In this document: positions 1 to 7,987 of the stretch, in pieces
How the letters are laid out: every line of letters begins with the position of its first letter
Position numbering within the stretch: the first letter of the stretch is position 1
Assembly (NCBI GenBank): GCA_002362135.1
Contig: DETO01000112.1
Coordinates: 1 to 18,218, forward strand
Length of the DNA stretch: 18,218 nt
Reading direction: 5' to 3'
Source of the DNA: Ruminococcus sp. UBA3286
GTDB lineage: Bacteria > Bacillota > Clostridia > Oscillospirales > Ruminococcaceae
The notes under the pieces: generated by a model
Database searches by the model: none
Told to the model about the DNA's origin: nothing
What the model saw: only the letters and a program-made list of their open reading frames with translations
Position numbers and translations under genes: made by a program

Positions 1-23
1 TTCGAGTCCCTGATGGCCCACCA
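1..23 (+). tRNA. 3' end of a tRNA (partial, cut by window edge)
   Basis: The first 23 bases read as a T-loop (TTCGAGT, 1-7), the 3' half of a T-stem (CCCTG, 8-12), the 3' half of an acceptor stem (ATGGCCC, 13-19), discriminator A (20) and an encoded CCA end (21-23). The 5' half and the anticodon lie outside the window, so the amino acid cannot be named. The predicted partner acceptor strand would be GGGCCAT. Confidence 0.85.
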
Positions 24-48
24 GCGGGGAGTCCCCGCAGACAGTTTT
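24..48 (+). terminator. GC-rich hairpin just after the tRNA, possible terminator
   Basis: GCGGGG (24-29) pairs perfectly with CCCCGC (33-38) around a 3-nt loop. It starts at the base after the tRNA CCA end and is followed by AGACAGTTTT. The stem is strong but the U-run is short and displaced by several bases, so a terminator or processing signal is plausible but not certain. Confidence 0.4.
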
Positions 49-357
49 GCGTTCTGAATTTTTAGGGCGCGATTTTTGTTGCCGCGTATATAGCCAGCTG
101 TTTAATCTCAGCTTGACAGAAACGCCCGACGTAACCCGTCGAGCTTAGTTATTAACGAATAATGAATAGTGAAGAGTATGAGCATTTCTGTATTATTCAC
201 TATTCATTTTTCTTTTTTAACTATTCTCCAAAAAACATTAATATATATGTAAATATGGATATGGCAATCTCTAAAAACCAGTTTGGTTAAGCAAAAATCA
301 GATAGGCAAGGCAGTTGCGAGGTTTTTATAGGCTGCCGATAAAAAACAAATTTCCTC
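49..357. other. Intergenic region without a convincing gene
   Basis: This stretch between the tRNA hairpin and the kinase promoter is AT-rich. It contains a small hairpin (CGACG 127-131 with CGTCG 137-141), a 13-bp inverted repeat listed separately, and a weak inverted pair GGCAG/CTGCC around 310-337. The only open frame of note on the plus strand (162-290, 42 codons) has no ribosome binding site and starts inside the inverted repeat. I see no recognisable riboswitch. Confidence 0.6.
161..208. repeat. 13-bp perfect inverted repeat, hairpin followed by a T-tract
   Basis: AATGAATAGTGAA (161-173) is the exact reverse complement of TTCACTATTCATT (196-208), with a 22-nt loop. On the plus strand it runs into TTTCTTTTTT (to about 218). 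It could act as a weak terminator for rightward transcription from the tRNA side. AT-rich repeats of this style are also common as dispersed intergenic elements in clostridia. The sequence does not tell these apart. Confidence 0.55.
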
Positions 358-387
358 TTGAAATTATATTCCGATATATGTTATAAT
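358..387 (+). promoter_or_regulatory. Sigma-A-type promoter of the phosphorelay operon
   Basis: A -35 TTGAAA (358-363) and a perfect -10 TATAAT (382-387) are separated by 18 bp. Transcription would begin near 394, giving a leader of about 69 nt before the kinase start codon. It is the only strong promoter seen for the four-gene operon. Confidence 0.75.
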
Positions 388-408
388 AATATGTAATGAA
401 TATATAAA

Positions 409-450
409 GGCGATATTTATGAAGCGCATTTATATCGCCGAAAATCTCGG
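409..450 (+). promoter_or_regulatory. Leader hairpins next to the kinase ribosome binding site
   Basis: GGCGATAT (409-416) pairs perfectly with ATATCGCC (432-439). A second short hairpin, CCGA (438-441) with TCGG (447-450), overlaps both the right arm of the first and the first two G of the Shine-Dalgarno GGAGGT (449-454). The two cannot form fully together, so a switch affecting ribosome access is conceivable. The second stem is only 4 bp, so this is speculative. Confidence 0.35.
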
Positions 451-462
451 AGGTAAACGCAT

Positions 463-3400
463 ATGCCTGAGAAAATGATAGAAGCTTCAATGCTTTTAAA
501 GGAACTTGAAGCTTCAAAGATGATCTATAAGCAGATCGAGAAGTTAAATTTGGAATATGATTTAAAAAAATCCTTGAATGAAGCGCTTGCCGAAACGGGT
601 ACGTATCTTCATGCTGAAAGAGCATATATTTTTGAGAAGAAAAACGGATTTTTTTCGAATACATATGAATGGTGTGCAGAGGGAATTTCTTCTGAAATCG
701 ACAAATTGCAGAATATCCCCTGCGAAGATCTGGCGTATTGGGATGAAACGCTGACGAAGGGCGAATGCATAGTAATTCCCAAAGTCGAGGATATCAAGGA
801 GTCCAACCCTTTTGTATACAAAACGCTTGCCATGCAAAACATCAGAAATGTAGTGGAAGCGCCGATAAGCGTGAACGGAAAGCTTCTGGGATTTATTGGT
901 GTAGACAATATATCTCACGACATGATTAATCTGATATCCGATGCGCTCAGCATTTTAGGCGCTTTTATCGGAACTGTTATCAGAAACAGGGAAGAGCATG
1001 AAAAGCTGCTGATCAGCAATGAGGAGATGAAGAACGGCCGCAATATGCAGCATGAGATTCTTAGTTCGATAAACTGCGGCGTTCTGGCGTATACCATGCC
1101 TGACAGAAATCTTCTGGTTATTAATGACGAGGCGAAACGTATCATCGGCTGCGGAAATGATGAAGAACCTATGAAAGGTTTCCTCAGATTTTTGAATGAA
1201 TATATTTTGGAAGAAGACAGGGCAGAAGTAAAGGGTTTAAAAGATAAATTCAAAAATATTGGCGACTCGTACTGCTATACATATCGCGCGGAAGTGAATG
1301 ATGAACTTATCATCGTTCACTCAAATTTGAAATTGCTGAAATTTGAAAACGGGCAGCAGTTTATTTTATGCTCGCTTCTTGATATTAGTGATTCTGTGCA
1401 GCTTACGCGATCTCTCGCCAAGGAGCGCAAAACCTATAGAGAGGCGCTGAATAACGGCTGCGAATTCAGCTTTCTGTTTGATGTTACCGAGGGTATGATC
1501 CACGAAGAATTTATCACGGCACACGGCGTTAATCTTATAAAAATGCTCGGGTTTACTGTTCCCGTTGATTTTGATGCACTTTTAAATAAATATGTCAACG
1601 AATTCGGGGTTGAATTTGCAAGCGAAGAAATGGCTGATTTCTTCACTATAAAGGGGCTTTTAAATGCTTTCGAAAATGGCATAACAAATGTCGTTTCGGA
1701 ATTTTATTCGAAAATTAACGATCTTTGCATAAATGTTAGCTGTCTTATGTCAAGAGACGATGAGAGCGGTCATATTCATGCCGCAGTAGTAGCGAGAGAT
1801 TTCACCGAAGTCAGGAGAAAGGAAAAGGAGCAGAATGAACTTCTGAAAGCCGCCAACGACGAGATGAACGCGCGTATCGACGCTATTCTCAATGGAATTT
1901 CGGGCGGATTGAAAATTGCCGACGCCGATGATGACTTTAAATATATTTATATAAGCGAGGGTGCGGCGCAGCTACAGGGGTATGACGCCGACGAATTTAT
2001 TGAAAAATTCGGCAGAAGCGTTACGAAAAATATTTATGAAGAGGATGCAGAATATGCGCTTTTGTCGGCTGAAATGCAAATGAACGAGCGAGGCAGTTAT
2101 TCGGTAAAATATCGTGTTCCCCATAAATCAGGCGGAATCAGGTGGGTCATCGACCGCGGAAAGATAGTTGAAGAACCCAGTACGGGACGCCGTTTGTGGT
2201 ACATTCTCATGCAGGATGTCACGGAACTTGAGGAACGTAATAATCAGATAAGCAATGTTCTTTCAATGCAGGAGGAAATGGCGGATTCGCTCAGCAGTGG
2301 ATTTTTTGCTTATACGCTTCCCGAACGTAAGGTACTTATCCTCAATCAAGAAGCACGCAGAATGTTCAGCTGTGTAGGAGTCAGCGACGGCGAACTTACA
2401 GAAGCTATTTCTGACGGTACAAATATCGGAGATATTCCGATAATCGGTTATGCCGCAAGTAAGCTTATGAAATCAGGCGAGCGGACGGAATTTATTTTCC
2501 GCTCGGAATGTCTCGACGGAACTTCTGTTTCAATTAAAAATGATACAAAAAGACTTTCGTTCGCCAACGGTCAGCAGTATATCCTTAGCACAATGACGGA
2601 TATTACGGCTTCCGAACTTATGGAAAAGAAGCTTGACGAGGAGCGGCGGCAATACAGAAATGCTCTTGCATTGGGAAGTGAAGCGTTTTTTAGCTTTAAT
2701 CTAAGCGACGGTTGGATTCATAATCCGATTATTTCTAAAACGGGAGTTGATCTTACAGAAAAACTGAAATTGAAAGTTCCTGTTTCATATGACGAGTTGG
2801 CTGCCGTGTGGTTTTCAGATGAGCGAATTGAAGTCAACAGCCCCGTTGTCGATATTGTCAGGGGTCGCGATAAGCTTATGGAATGCTTCCGTAATGGCAG
2901 ATCGATTCTTGATTTTGAATATTATATTCCCCGTGAAAGAAGCTATAAGCGCATTCTCGTGCTGCTTTATAAAATCGGCGGCAGCGTAATGATGAGTTTC
3001 GTTTTGTATGATATGAGTATGAGCCGACATGAGGAAAAGCAGCGCAGGGATATTATCGAATCCCTTGGAAGTATTTATTCTGAACTGTATCTCTTTAAAT
3101 TTCGCGAGGACACATACAGCAGAATAAAACAGCAGGACGATATCGGGGAAAATCTGCTGAATTTTGGCAGCATACGCGAATTTACGGATAAATATATCTC
3201 ATTATATGTCGAGCCGGATTTTGCGGAGGAGATGAGGAGTTTCCTTGATTCGGACAATATTTGCCGTAGGCTTTCGGATTCAAATTATGTGACTATGGAA
3301 TTTTGCAGGCGCGGCAAGGGCTGGTGCAGAGTGAATATGGTAGTATGCGACAGAGACAGCGGAGGAAATGTAAATTCCGCAGTATGCGCCGTATATGTCA

Positions 3401-5028
3401 TTGACGACGAAAAGCAAAGCGAACTCGCACAGAAAGAGGCTCTTAAAGCCGCATATGAAGCCGCAAATATCGCTAATTCCGCAAAAACTGATTTTCTCGC
3501 CAATATGAGCCATGATATAAGAACGCCGATGAACGCTATAATAGGCATGACGGCGATTGCGGGAACTCATCTTGACGACAGGGAACGCGTTGCAGATTGT
3601 CTCTCTAAGATAACGGTTTCGTCGAAGCATCTTCTGGGAATAATCAACGAAGTGCTGGATATGTCGAAGATCGAATCGGGAAAAGTTGAACTGCAAGAGG
3701 AAGAATTCAATCTGCCCGAATTGATAGATAACCTTATCACAATGTCGAAACCAGAAGTTGCCGCAAAACAGCATGAATTGTTCGTATCCATACGCAGCAT
3801 CGATCATGAGAATGTTATTGGCGACAGCAGCAGGATTCAGCAGGTGTTTATGAATCTCATGAGCAATTCCATAAAATATACGCCGCCCGGCGGAAAGATC
3901 AGGCTGACAATATCGGAGAAAGCGACTAATAAAAATAAGCTTGGCTGCTATGAGTTCATTTTCGAGGATAATGGCATAGGAATGACGGAGGAATTTCAGA
4001 AGCATCTTTTCGAGCCGTTTGTCCGTGCAAGAAACGATTCCAGAATTGATAAGATACATGGAACGGGTCTGGGAATGGCAATAACTAAAAATATTATTCA
4101 GATGATGAACGGCACTATAAATGTTGAAAGTAAGCTTAATGAGGGAACACGGATAACTCTGAATTTTTTCCTGAAACTTAAAAATAAAGATGAAAAGATC
4201 GATAATTATAAATTTATCGATCTGCCTGTTCTTGTTGCCGACGATGACGAGGTCGCCTGCATTTGCACCTGCGAAATGCTGCGGGATATCGGAATGAAGG
4301 GCGAATGGGTTCTGACGGGAAAAGAAGCGGTCGAGCGTACTGTGAAGCATCATGAAATGAACGATGATTTCTTCGCCGTGATACTTGATTGGAAAATGCC
4401 TGAAATGAACGGTGTTGAAACCACGCGACGAATTCGCAGGATCGTTGGCAGTGATATGCCTATCATAATAATTTCAGCATACGATTGGTCTGATATCGAG
4501 CAGGAAGCAAGAGCCGCCGGCGCGAATGGCTTTATATCGAAGCCGTTGTTTAAATCGCGCATGATACATCTTTTTAACGAACTTATCGACGGCGTTGAAG
4601 ATTCAGCTGAAATTTCGGGAATCGATGATATTTTCAAGAATGTTTACAGCGGAAAGCGCGTTCTTCTTGTCGAGGATAATGAATTGAATGCCGAGATTGC
4701 GGAAGAGATTCTTGGAATGTCGGGTTTGACGGTAGAATTTGCGAAGAATGGCAAGGAGGCTGTCGATATCATAGCTGATGCTAAAAATGATTATTATAAC
4801 ATAATATTCATGGATATACAAATGCCGATAATGAACGGCTATGAAGCTTCACGGGCAATAAGGGCGCTGTCTGGCGATTATCCCAAATCCGTGCCGATCG
4901 TGGCAATGACTGCAAACGCTTTTGCGGAAGATGTGGCAGCCGCAAAAAATGCAGGTATGAATGAGCATATTGCCAAGCCGCTTGATTTCGATCAGCTGCA
5001 AAAAATTCTGAAAAAGTGGTTGGGATAG
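463..5028 (+). CDS. Soluble GAF/multi-PAS hybrid sensor histidine kinase with two receiver domains
   Basis: This 1521-residue protein begins with a GAF-like domain (about 25-175), followed by a run of PAS or PAS-like segments (about 195-990). Next come HisKA (MSHDIRTPMNAIIGM, phospho-acceptor H1017), HATPase_c (N1131 and N1135 of the N box, DNGIGM from D1169, GTGLG at 1200-1204) and two receivers. The receiver aspartates are D1309 (LDWKMP) with K1360, and D1451 (MDIQMP) with K1505. There is no signal peptide or membrane helix, so it should sense a cytoplasmic cue. Two blocks about 406 residues apart (near 200-440 and 606-850) resemble each other, pointing to internal duplication. The ATG at 463 has a GGAGGT site 8 nt upstream. 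It heads an operon with a receiver-HPt protein and an AraC-type regulator, as expected for a multistep phosphorelay. The signal is unknown. Confidence 0.95.
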   Translation: MPEKMIEASMLLKELEASKMIYKQIEKLNLEYDLKKSLNEALAETGTYLHAERAYIFEKKNGFFSNTYEWCAEGISSEIDKLQNIPCEDLAYWDETLTKGECIVIPKVEDIKESNPFVYKTLAMQNIRNVVEAPISVNGKLLGFIGVDNISHDMINLISDALSILGAFIGTVIRNREEHEKLLISNEEMKNGRNMQHEILSSINCGVLAYTMPDRNLLVINDEAKRIIGCGNDEEPMKGFLRFLNEYILEEDRAEVKGLKDKFKNIGDSYCYTYRAEVNDELIIVHSNLKLLKFENGQQFILCSLLDISDSVQLTRSLAKERKTYREALNNGCEFSFLFDVTEGMIHEEFITAHGVNLIKMLGFTVPVDFDALLNKYVNEFGVEFASEEMADFFTIKGLLNAFENGITNVVSEFYSKINDLCINVSCLMSRDDESGHIHAAVVARDFTEVRRKEKEQNELLKAANDEMNARIDAILNGISGGLKIADADDDFKYIYISEGAAQLQGYDADEFIEKFGRSVTKNIYEEDAEYALLSAEMQMNERGSYSVKYRVPHKSGGIRWVIDRGKIVEEPSTGRRLWYILMQDVTELEERNNQISNVLSMQEEMADSLSSGFFAYTLPERKVLILNQEARRMFSCVGVSDGELTEAISDGTNIGDIPIIGYAASKLMKSGERTEFIFRSECLDGTSVSIKNDTKRLSFANGQQYILSTMTDITASELMEKKLDEERRQYRNALALGSEAFFSFNLSDGWIHNPIISKTGVDLTEKLKLKVPVSYDELAAVWFSDERIEVNSPVVDIVRGRDKLMECFRNGRSILDFEYYIPRERSYKRILVLLYKIGGSVMMSFVLYDMSMSRHEEKQRRDIIESLGSIYSELYLFKFREDTYSRIKQQDDIGENLLNFGSIREFTDKYISLYVEPDFAEEMRSFLDSDNICRRLSDSNYVTMEFCRRGKGWCRVNMVVCDRDSGGNVNSAVCAVYVIDDEKQSELAQKEALKAAYEAANIANSAKTDFLANMSHDIRTPMNAIIGMTAIAGTHLDDRERVADCLSKITVSSKHLLGIINEVLDMSKIESGKVELQEEEFNLPELIDNLITMSKPEVAAKQHELFVSIRSIDHENVIGDSSRIQQVFMNLMSNSIKYTPPGGKIRLTISEKATNKNKLGCYEFIFEDNGIGMTEEFQKHLFEPFVRARNDSRIDKIHGTGLGMAITKNIIQMMNGTINVESKLNEGTRITLNFFLKLKNKDEKIDNYKFIDLPVLVADDDEVACICTCEMLRDIGMKGEWVLTGKEAVERTVKHHEMNDDFFAVILDWKMPEMNGVETTRRIRRIVGSDMPIIIISAYDWSDIEQEARAAGANGFISKPLFKSRMIHLFNELIDGVEDSAEISGIDDIFKNVYSGKRVLLVEDNELNAEIAEEILGMSGLTVEFAKNGKEAVDIIADAKNDYYNIIFMDIQMPIMNGYEASRAIRALSGDYPKSVPIVAMTANAFAEDVAAAKNAGMNEHIAKPLDFDQLQKILKKWLG

Positions 5029-5035
5029 AATCAGT

Positions 5036-5992
5036 GTGACTATAAAGGAGGAATGCAAAATTAAATTTTTACTTGTTGACGATAATGATATAAGTCTGGA
5101 GATCCAGAAACTTATGCTTGAAAGCTGCGGTCTGACTGTAGTCACGGCGGAAAGCGGCAGGCAGGCTGTTGAACTTGCCGAAAAAGAAGATTTTTTCATG
5201 ATATTCATGGACATTCATATGCCTGAGCTGAATGGATACGAGACGTCTGCGCTGATTCGCCGAAAATCCCCTGATGTGCCGATAATTGCGCTTTCAGCCG
5301 ATGAGATATCCGACAGCGACGAGGAATTTAAAAGCTGCGGAATGAATGGCTCGCTTCTGAAACCGCTTCAGATGGAAGATCTGAAGGAAGTTCTGAATAA
5401 ATATCTTGTTTTGGATATCGCTCCCGACGATACTCTGAGTTCTGCCGATACGATTTTCAATTATGACAGGCTGGTTGAGGTAATGAAAGACGAAGACGCG
5501 GTTTTGCGCCTTATAACGCGTTTTCTTAGCATTCACGGAAACGACTGCGCCGCTATCCGTGAATATGCGGAAAAGGGAGATTTTTTGCCTGCGCGTGAGA
5601 TAATGCATAATATTACGGGAATTTCGGGGAATATGTTTTGCAAGCGGCTTTACAATGCCTGCTGCGTTCTGGGCGACGAACTGAGAAACGAGAGTTTCGG
5701 CAGCATCGACGAATTTGCGGAAATATGGTCGGAAACGCTCGACGCTCTCGAAGCGCGCCGGAATATACTAAGCAAAAATATTGCAGTAAAAACTTCCGAC
5801 GCCGACTGGGATATTCTTTTCAAAAATTTTATGTCGCTGTGCAGCGATTTCGACGTCGCGGCAGCCGATCTCTTTTCTGAAAATATTAATATTTTTATGG
5901 CGAATATGGACGCCGATTCCTTTAAGAAGCTGGAAAACGCTGTTTTCAGCTATGATTTTCTCTGGATTACCGAAAATTATAAACAGGAGTGA
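5036..5992 (+). CDS. Receiver-HPt phosphotransfer protein
   Basis: Counted from GTG 5036 the protein has 318 residues. It opens with a response-regulator receiver: acidic pair at 15-16, phospho-acceptor D59 in FMDIHMP, and K109 in LLKP. A helical region from about 140 to 245 follows, with the HPt-like motif HNITGISGN and a candidate phospho-histidine H191. It has no DNA-binding or enzymatic output, so it should pass phosphate from the hybrid kinase receivers to the following AraC-type regulator. It lies 7 nt after the kinase stop. The start is uncertain: GTG 5036 lacks a good ribosome site, whereas ATT 5060 has AAAGGAGG at perfect distance and gives an N-terminus typical of receivers (310 residues). 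The C-terminal 75 residues are helical and unassigned. Confidence 0.88.
   Translation: MTIKEECKIKFLLVDDNDISLEIQKLMLESCGLTVVTAESGRQAVELAEKEDFFMIFMDIHMPELNGYETSALIRRKSPDVPIIALSADEISDSDEEFKSCGMNGSLLKPLQMEDLKEVLNKYLVLDIAPDDTLSSADTIFNYDRLVEVMKDEDAVLRLITRFLSIHGNDCAAIREYAEKGDFLPAREIMHNITGISGNMFCKRLYNACCVLGDELRNESFGSIDEFAEIWSETLDALEARRNILSKNIAVKTSDADWDILFKNFMSLCSDFDVAAADLFSENINIFMANMDADSFKKLENAVFSYDFLWITENYKQE
5044..5051 (+). promoter_or_regulatory. Strong ribosome binding site inside the annotated start of the receiver-HPt gene
   Basis: AAAGGAGG lies downstream of the first possible GTG start (5036) and 8 nt upstream of an in-frame ATT (5060). It is 1 nt from an ATG (5053) whose frame stops after three codons. 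The ideal spacing to ATT, and the fact that the receiver fold begins right there (KFLLVDDN), suggest ATT may be the true start codon. Confidence 0.6.
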
Positions 5993-5996
5993 TTTA

Positions 5997-6797
5997 ATGT
6001 ACCGCGTACTTTTAGTTGAAGACGACGCCGCAATGCGTTTTATTTATTCAAAGATGAAAACATGGTCGGAGTGCGGATTTACTATCGCCGCCGAAGCTAC
6101 TAACGGTAAGCACGCTTTGGAAATTCTCGAAAAGCAGACCTTCGACCTGATTTTTACCGATATTCGTATGCCGTTTATCGATGGTATCGAACTTCTCCGC
6201 AAGCTGGCGGATATGGGAAATACGATTCCGCTTATTTTCGCAAGTTCGTATGATGAATTCGAATATGCGCGTCAGGGATTGATTCTCGGAGCTTTTGATT
6301 ATCTGCTGAAGCCCGTTGACCAGAAAAATCTGCATGACGTTTTGCTGCGCGTGAAAAAGCGCATCGACGAAATGCAGAGCAATGATAATAAGATCGATGA
6401 TTCCGTTCGCGGGATAATGGACGATCTCGGCGTATCGGCTGAAGAGAATAAATTCATCGCGCAGGTCGCGATATACAGTTCGGCTCATTACGGCGAGCTG
6501 TTCAGCGTTGACGATATTGCCGAGGCTCACGGATACAGCAAGGATTATTTCGCAAAACTGTTCAAGCAGCATTTCGGTATAACTTTCCATGATTTTTATT
6601 CGAAATTAAAGATAGCCTACGCTAAGGAACTACTGCGGACGGGAAATTATAAAACTTACGAAATTAGCGATATACTGGGATATTCCAGCGTTGATTATTT
6701 CACAAAAGTGTTCAAGGAGATCACAGGTTTAACGCCGTCCAAGTATAAAGCCGGACTTGACGGCGCTGCCGTAAAAGGTGGGAAAAATGATGAATAA
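5997..6797 (+). CDS. AraC-type response regulator (YesN-like)
   Basis: This 266-residue protein has an N-terminal receiver (acidic ED-D at 8-10, phospho-acceptor D55 in FTDIRMP, K105 in LLKPVD). A linker leads to a C-terminal AraC/XylS-type double helix-turn-helix (about 165-255), including the conserved ending GYSSVDYFTKVFKEITGLTP. It is the DNA-binding output of the operon. I chose ATG 5997 because a CAGGAG site ends 7 nt before it and the receiver starts there (MYRVLLVEDD). A farther-upstream in-frame ATG at 5952 would add 15 non-homologous residues and lies inside the preceding gene. The gap to the preceding stop is 4 nt, and the 3' end overlaps the next gene. Its targets are unknown; the convergent c-di-GMP operon is one candidate. 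Confidence 0.92.
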   Translation: MYRVLLVEDDAAMRFIYSKMKTWSECGFTIAAEATNGKHALEILEKQTFDLIFTDIRMPFIDGIELLRKLADMGNTIPLIFASSYDEFEYARQGLILGAFDYLLKPVDQKNLHDVLLRVKKRIDEMQSNDNKIDDSVRGIMDDLGVSAEENKFIAQVAIYSSAHYGELFSVDDIAEAHGYSKDYFAKLFKQHFGITFHDFYSKLKIAYAKELLRTGNYKTYEISDILGYSSVDYFTKVFKEITGLTPSKYKAGLDGAAVKGGKNDE

Positions 6798-7863
6798 TTA
6801 TGCAGAAATTCTTGTAGTTGACGATATGCCCGATCATATTGCTTATTCGGGTACGCTGCTGCGCGCCGAGGGATATCGTGTTTTTGCGGCTTCCAGCGGT
6901 AAGGCGGCGATGCGATTTCTTGAGAAGAAAATTCCCGATCTGATACTGCTTGATATTCAGATGGACGACATAAACGGTCTTGAGGTCTGTAAAATGATCA
7001 AGGCGAACGAGGATACAAGGGATATTCCGATAATTTTTCTGACATCGGAAACAAGCCCTGAAATAATCGGGCAGAGCTTTGATCTTGGCGGCTGCGATTA
7101 CGTGAAAAAACCTTTTGTTAAGGAAGAATATCTCGCGCGCATAAAAACGCATTTGCAGGTTTCGCGTCAGAAAAGGGAATTGACGGCTGCAAACAACGAA
7201 CTTACGCAGTTTTGTTCGGCGGTTTCTCATGATCTGAAAGCGCCGTTTAACATTATAAATATGCTCATTGAGATGCTTCGCGGCGAACTCGGAGAGGAGC
7301 AGGACGAAAGCATTTACACGATAATGGGCATGATCGAATCAAAGGCAACCCAGACAAGAATAATGATCGAGCGGCTTTTTGATTTCTCGAAGATGTGCAA
7401 TGTGCAGGCGAGAGTAAGCAGCGTGGATATCAAGCCGATCGCCGAGGAAATTTTCAATGAACTCCGCCAATTGGAATCCGAGCGCGATATAAAGCTGATA
7501 TGCGGCGATCTTCCTATCGTAACTGCCGACGAGGTTCTTATGCGGACGATGCTGAAAAATCTATTGTCGAATGCAATAAAATATACGTCCAAGAAGCCCT
7601 CTGCGATAATTGAAATATCAGGAGAAACTACTCAGACGTATAATATAATCAGAATAAAAGACAACGGTTCGGGATTTGACATGGCGTATGCGAATAAGCT
7701 GTTTCAGGTATTTCAGAGGCTTCATTCCGAAGACGAATTCGAGGGAAGCGGAGTAGGACTTGCCCTTGTTAATCGAATTATGCAGCGTCATGGCGGAAAA
7801 GTTGAGGCTTACGGTGAAATTGACAAGGGAGCGGAATTTTCATTGATGTTTCCCAAAAGATAA
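6787..7863 (+). CDS. Receiver-histidine kinase (REC-HisKA-HATPase)
   Basis: The 358-residue protein has a receiver domain (acidic DD at 12-13, D56 in LLDIQM, K108 in VKKPF). This is joined by a short coiled linker to a HisKA domain (AVSHDLKAPFN, H148) and a HATPase_c domain (KNLLSNAIKYT, DNGSGFD, GSGVGLAL). It has no membrane segment or separate sensor domain, so its input is probably phosphorylation of its own receiver, making it a side branch or feedback kinase of the relay. Starts at GTG 6778, ATG 6787 and ATG 6790 are all possible. The AGGTGG site at 6776-6781 favours 6787 or 6790. The gene overlaps the end of the AraC regulator by 11 nt, implying coupled translation. It is the last gene of the operon. 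Confidence 0.92.
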   Translation: MMNNYAEILVVDDMPDHIAYSGTLLRAEGYRVFAASSGKAAMRFLEKKIPDLILLDIQMDDINGLEVCKMIKANEDTRDIPIIFLTSETSPEIIGQSFDLGGCDYVKKPFVKEEYLARIKTHLQVSRQKRELTAANNELTQFCSAVSHDLKAPFNIINMLIEMLRGELGEEQDESIYTIMGMIESKATQTRIMIERLFDFSKMCNVQARVSSVDIKPIAEEIFNELRQLESERDIKLICGDLPIVTADEVLMRTMLKNLLSNAIKYTSKKPSAIIEISGETTQTYNIIRIKDNGSGFDMAYANKLFQVFQRLHSEDEFEGSGVGLALVNRIMQRHGGKVEAYGEIDKGAEFSLMFPKR

Positions 7864-7873
7864 ATCATTAGAC

Positions 7874-7985
7874 CTCCTCGGAAACTAACGTGCGCCGAAT
7901 GACAAAATCTTTTAGCGATAGGCTGGGATGACGACGCATATCGCTAAAAGATTGCGACAGACGGTATGCGGTAGTTTCCGAGGAG
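7874..7985. repeat. 112-bp nested inverted repeat between convergent operons
   Basis: Outer arms CTCCTCGGAAACTA (7874-7887) and TAGTTTCCGAGGAG (7972-7985) are perfect 14-bp complements. Inner arms AATCTTTTAGCGATA (7906-7920) and TATCGCTAAAAGATT (7939-7953) are perfect 15-bp complements around an 18-nt loop, and the DNA between the arm pairs is partly complementary. It fills almost the whole gap between two convergent stop codons (7863 and 7988). A shared terminator is plausible, but there is no long T-run. A small MITE-like palindromic repeat is the alternative. Confidence 0.75.
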
Positions 7986-7987
7986 CT

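Noticed and set aside
1..23. tRNA 3' end as an attachment site of an integrated element
   Set aside because: No integrase gene follows, and I did not find a second copy of the tRNA 3' end in the window.
162..290. Open frame of 42 codons upstream of the kinase operon
   Set aside because: There is no ribosome binding site, the start lies in an inverted repeat, and the composition is that of AT-rich intergenic DNA.
300..462. A c-di-GMP or other riboswitch in the kinase leader, given the c-di-GMP genes nearby
   Set aside because: The conserved GEMM motifs are not present, and the hairpins are too simple for a known class.
3280..4353. Long open frame (357 codons) on the minus strand opposite the HisKA/HATPase region
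   Set aside because: It lies entirely antisense to well-conserved kinase domains, and its translation shows no recognisable motif. It is a shadow of the kinase codon usage.
5952..5996. Upstream ATG as the start of the AraC-type regulator
   Set aside because: It lies inside the receiver-HPt gene without a ribosome site. ATG 5997 has CAGGAG at the right distance and starts at the receiver fold.
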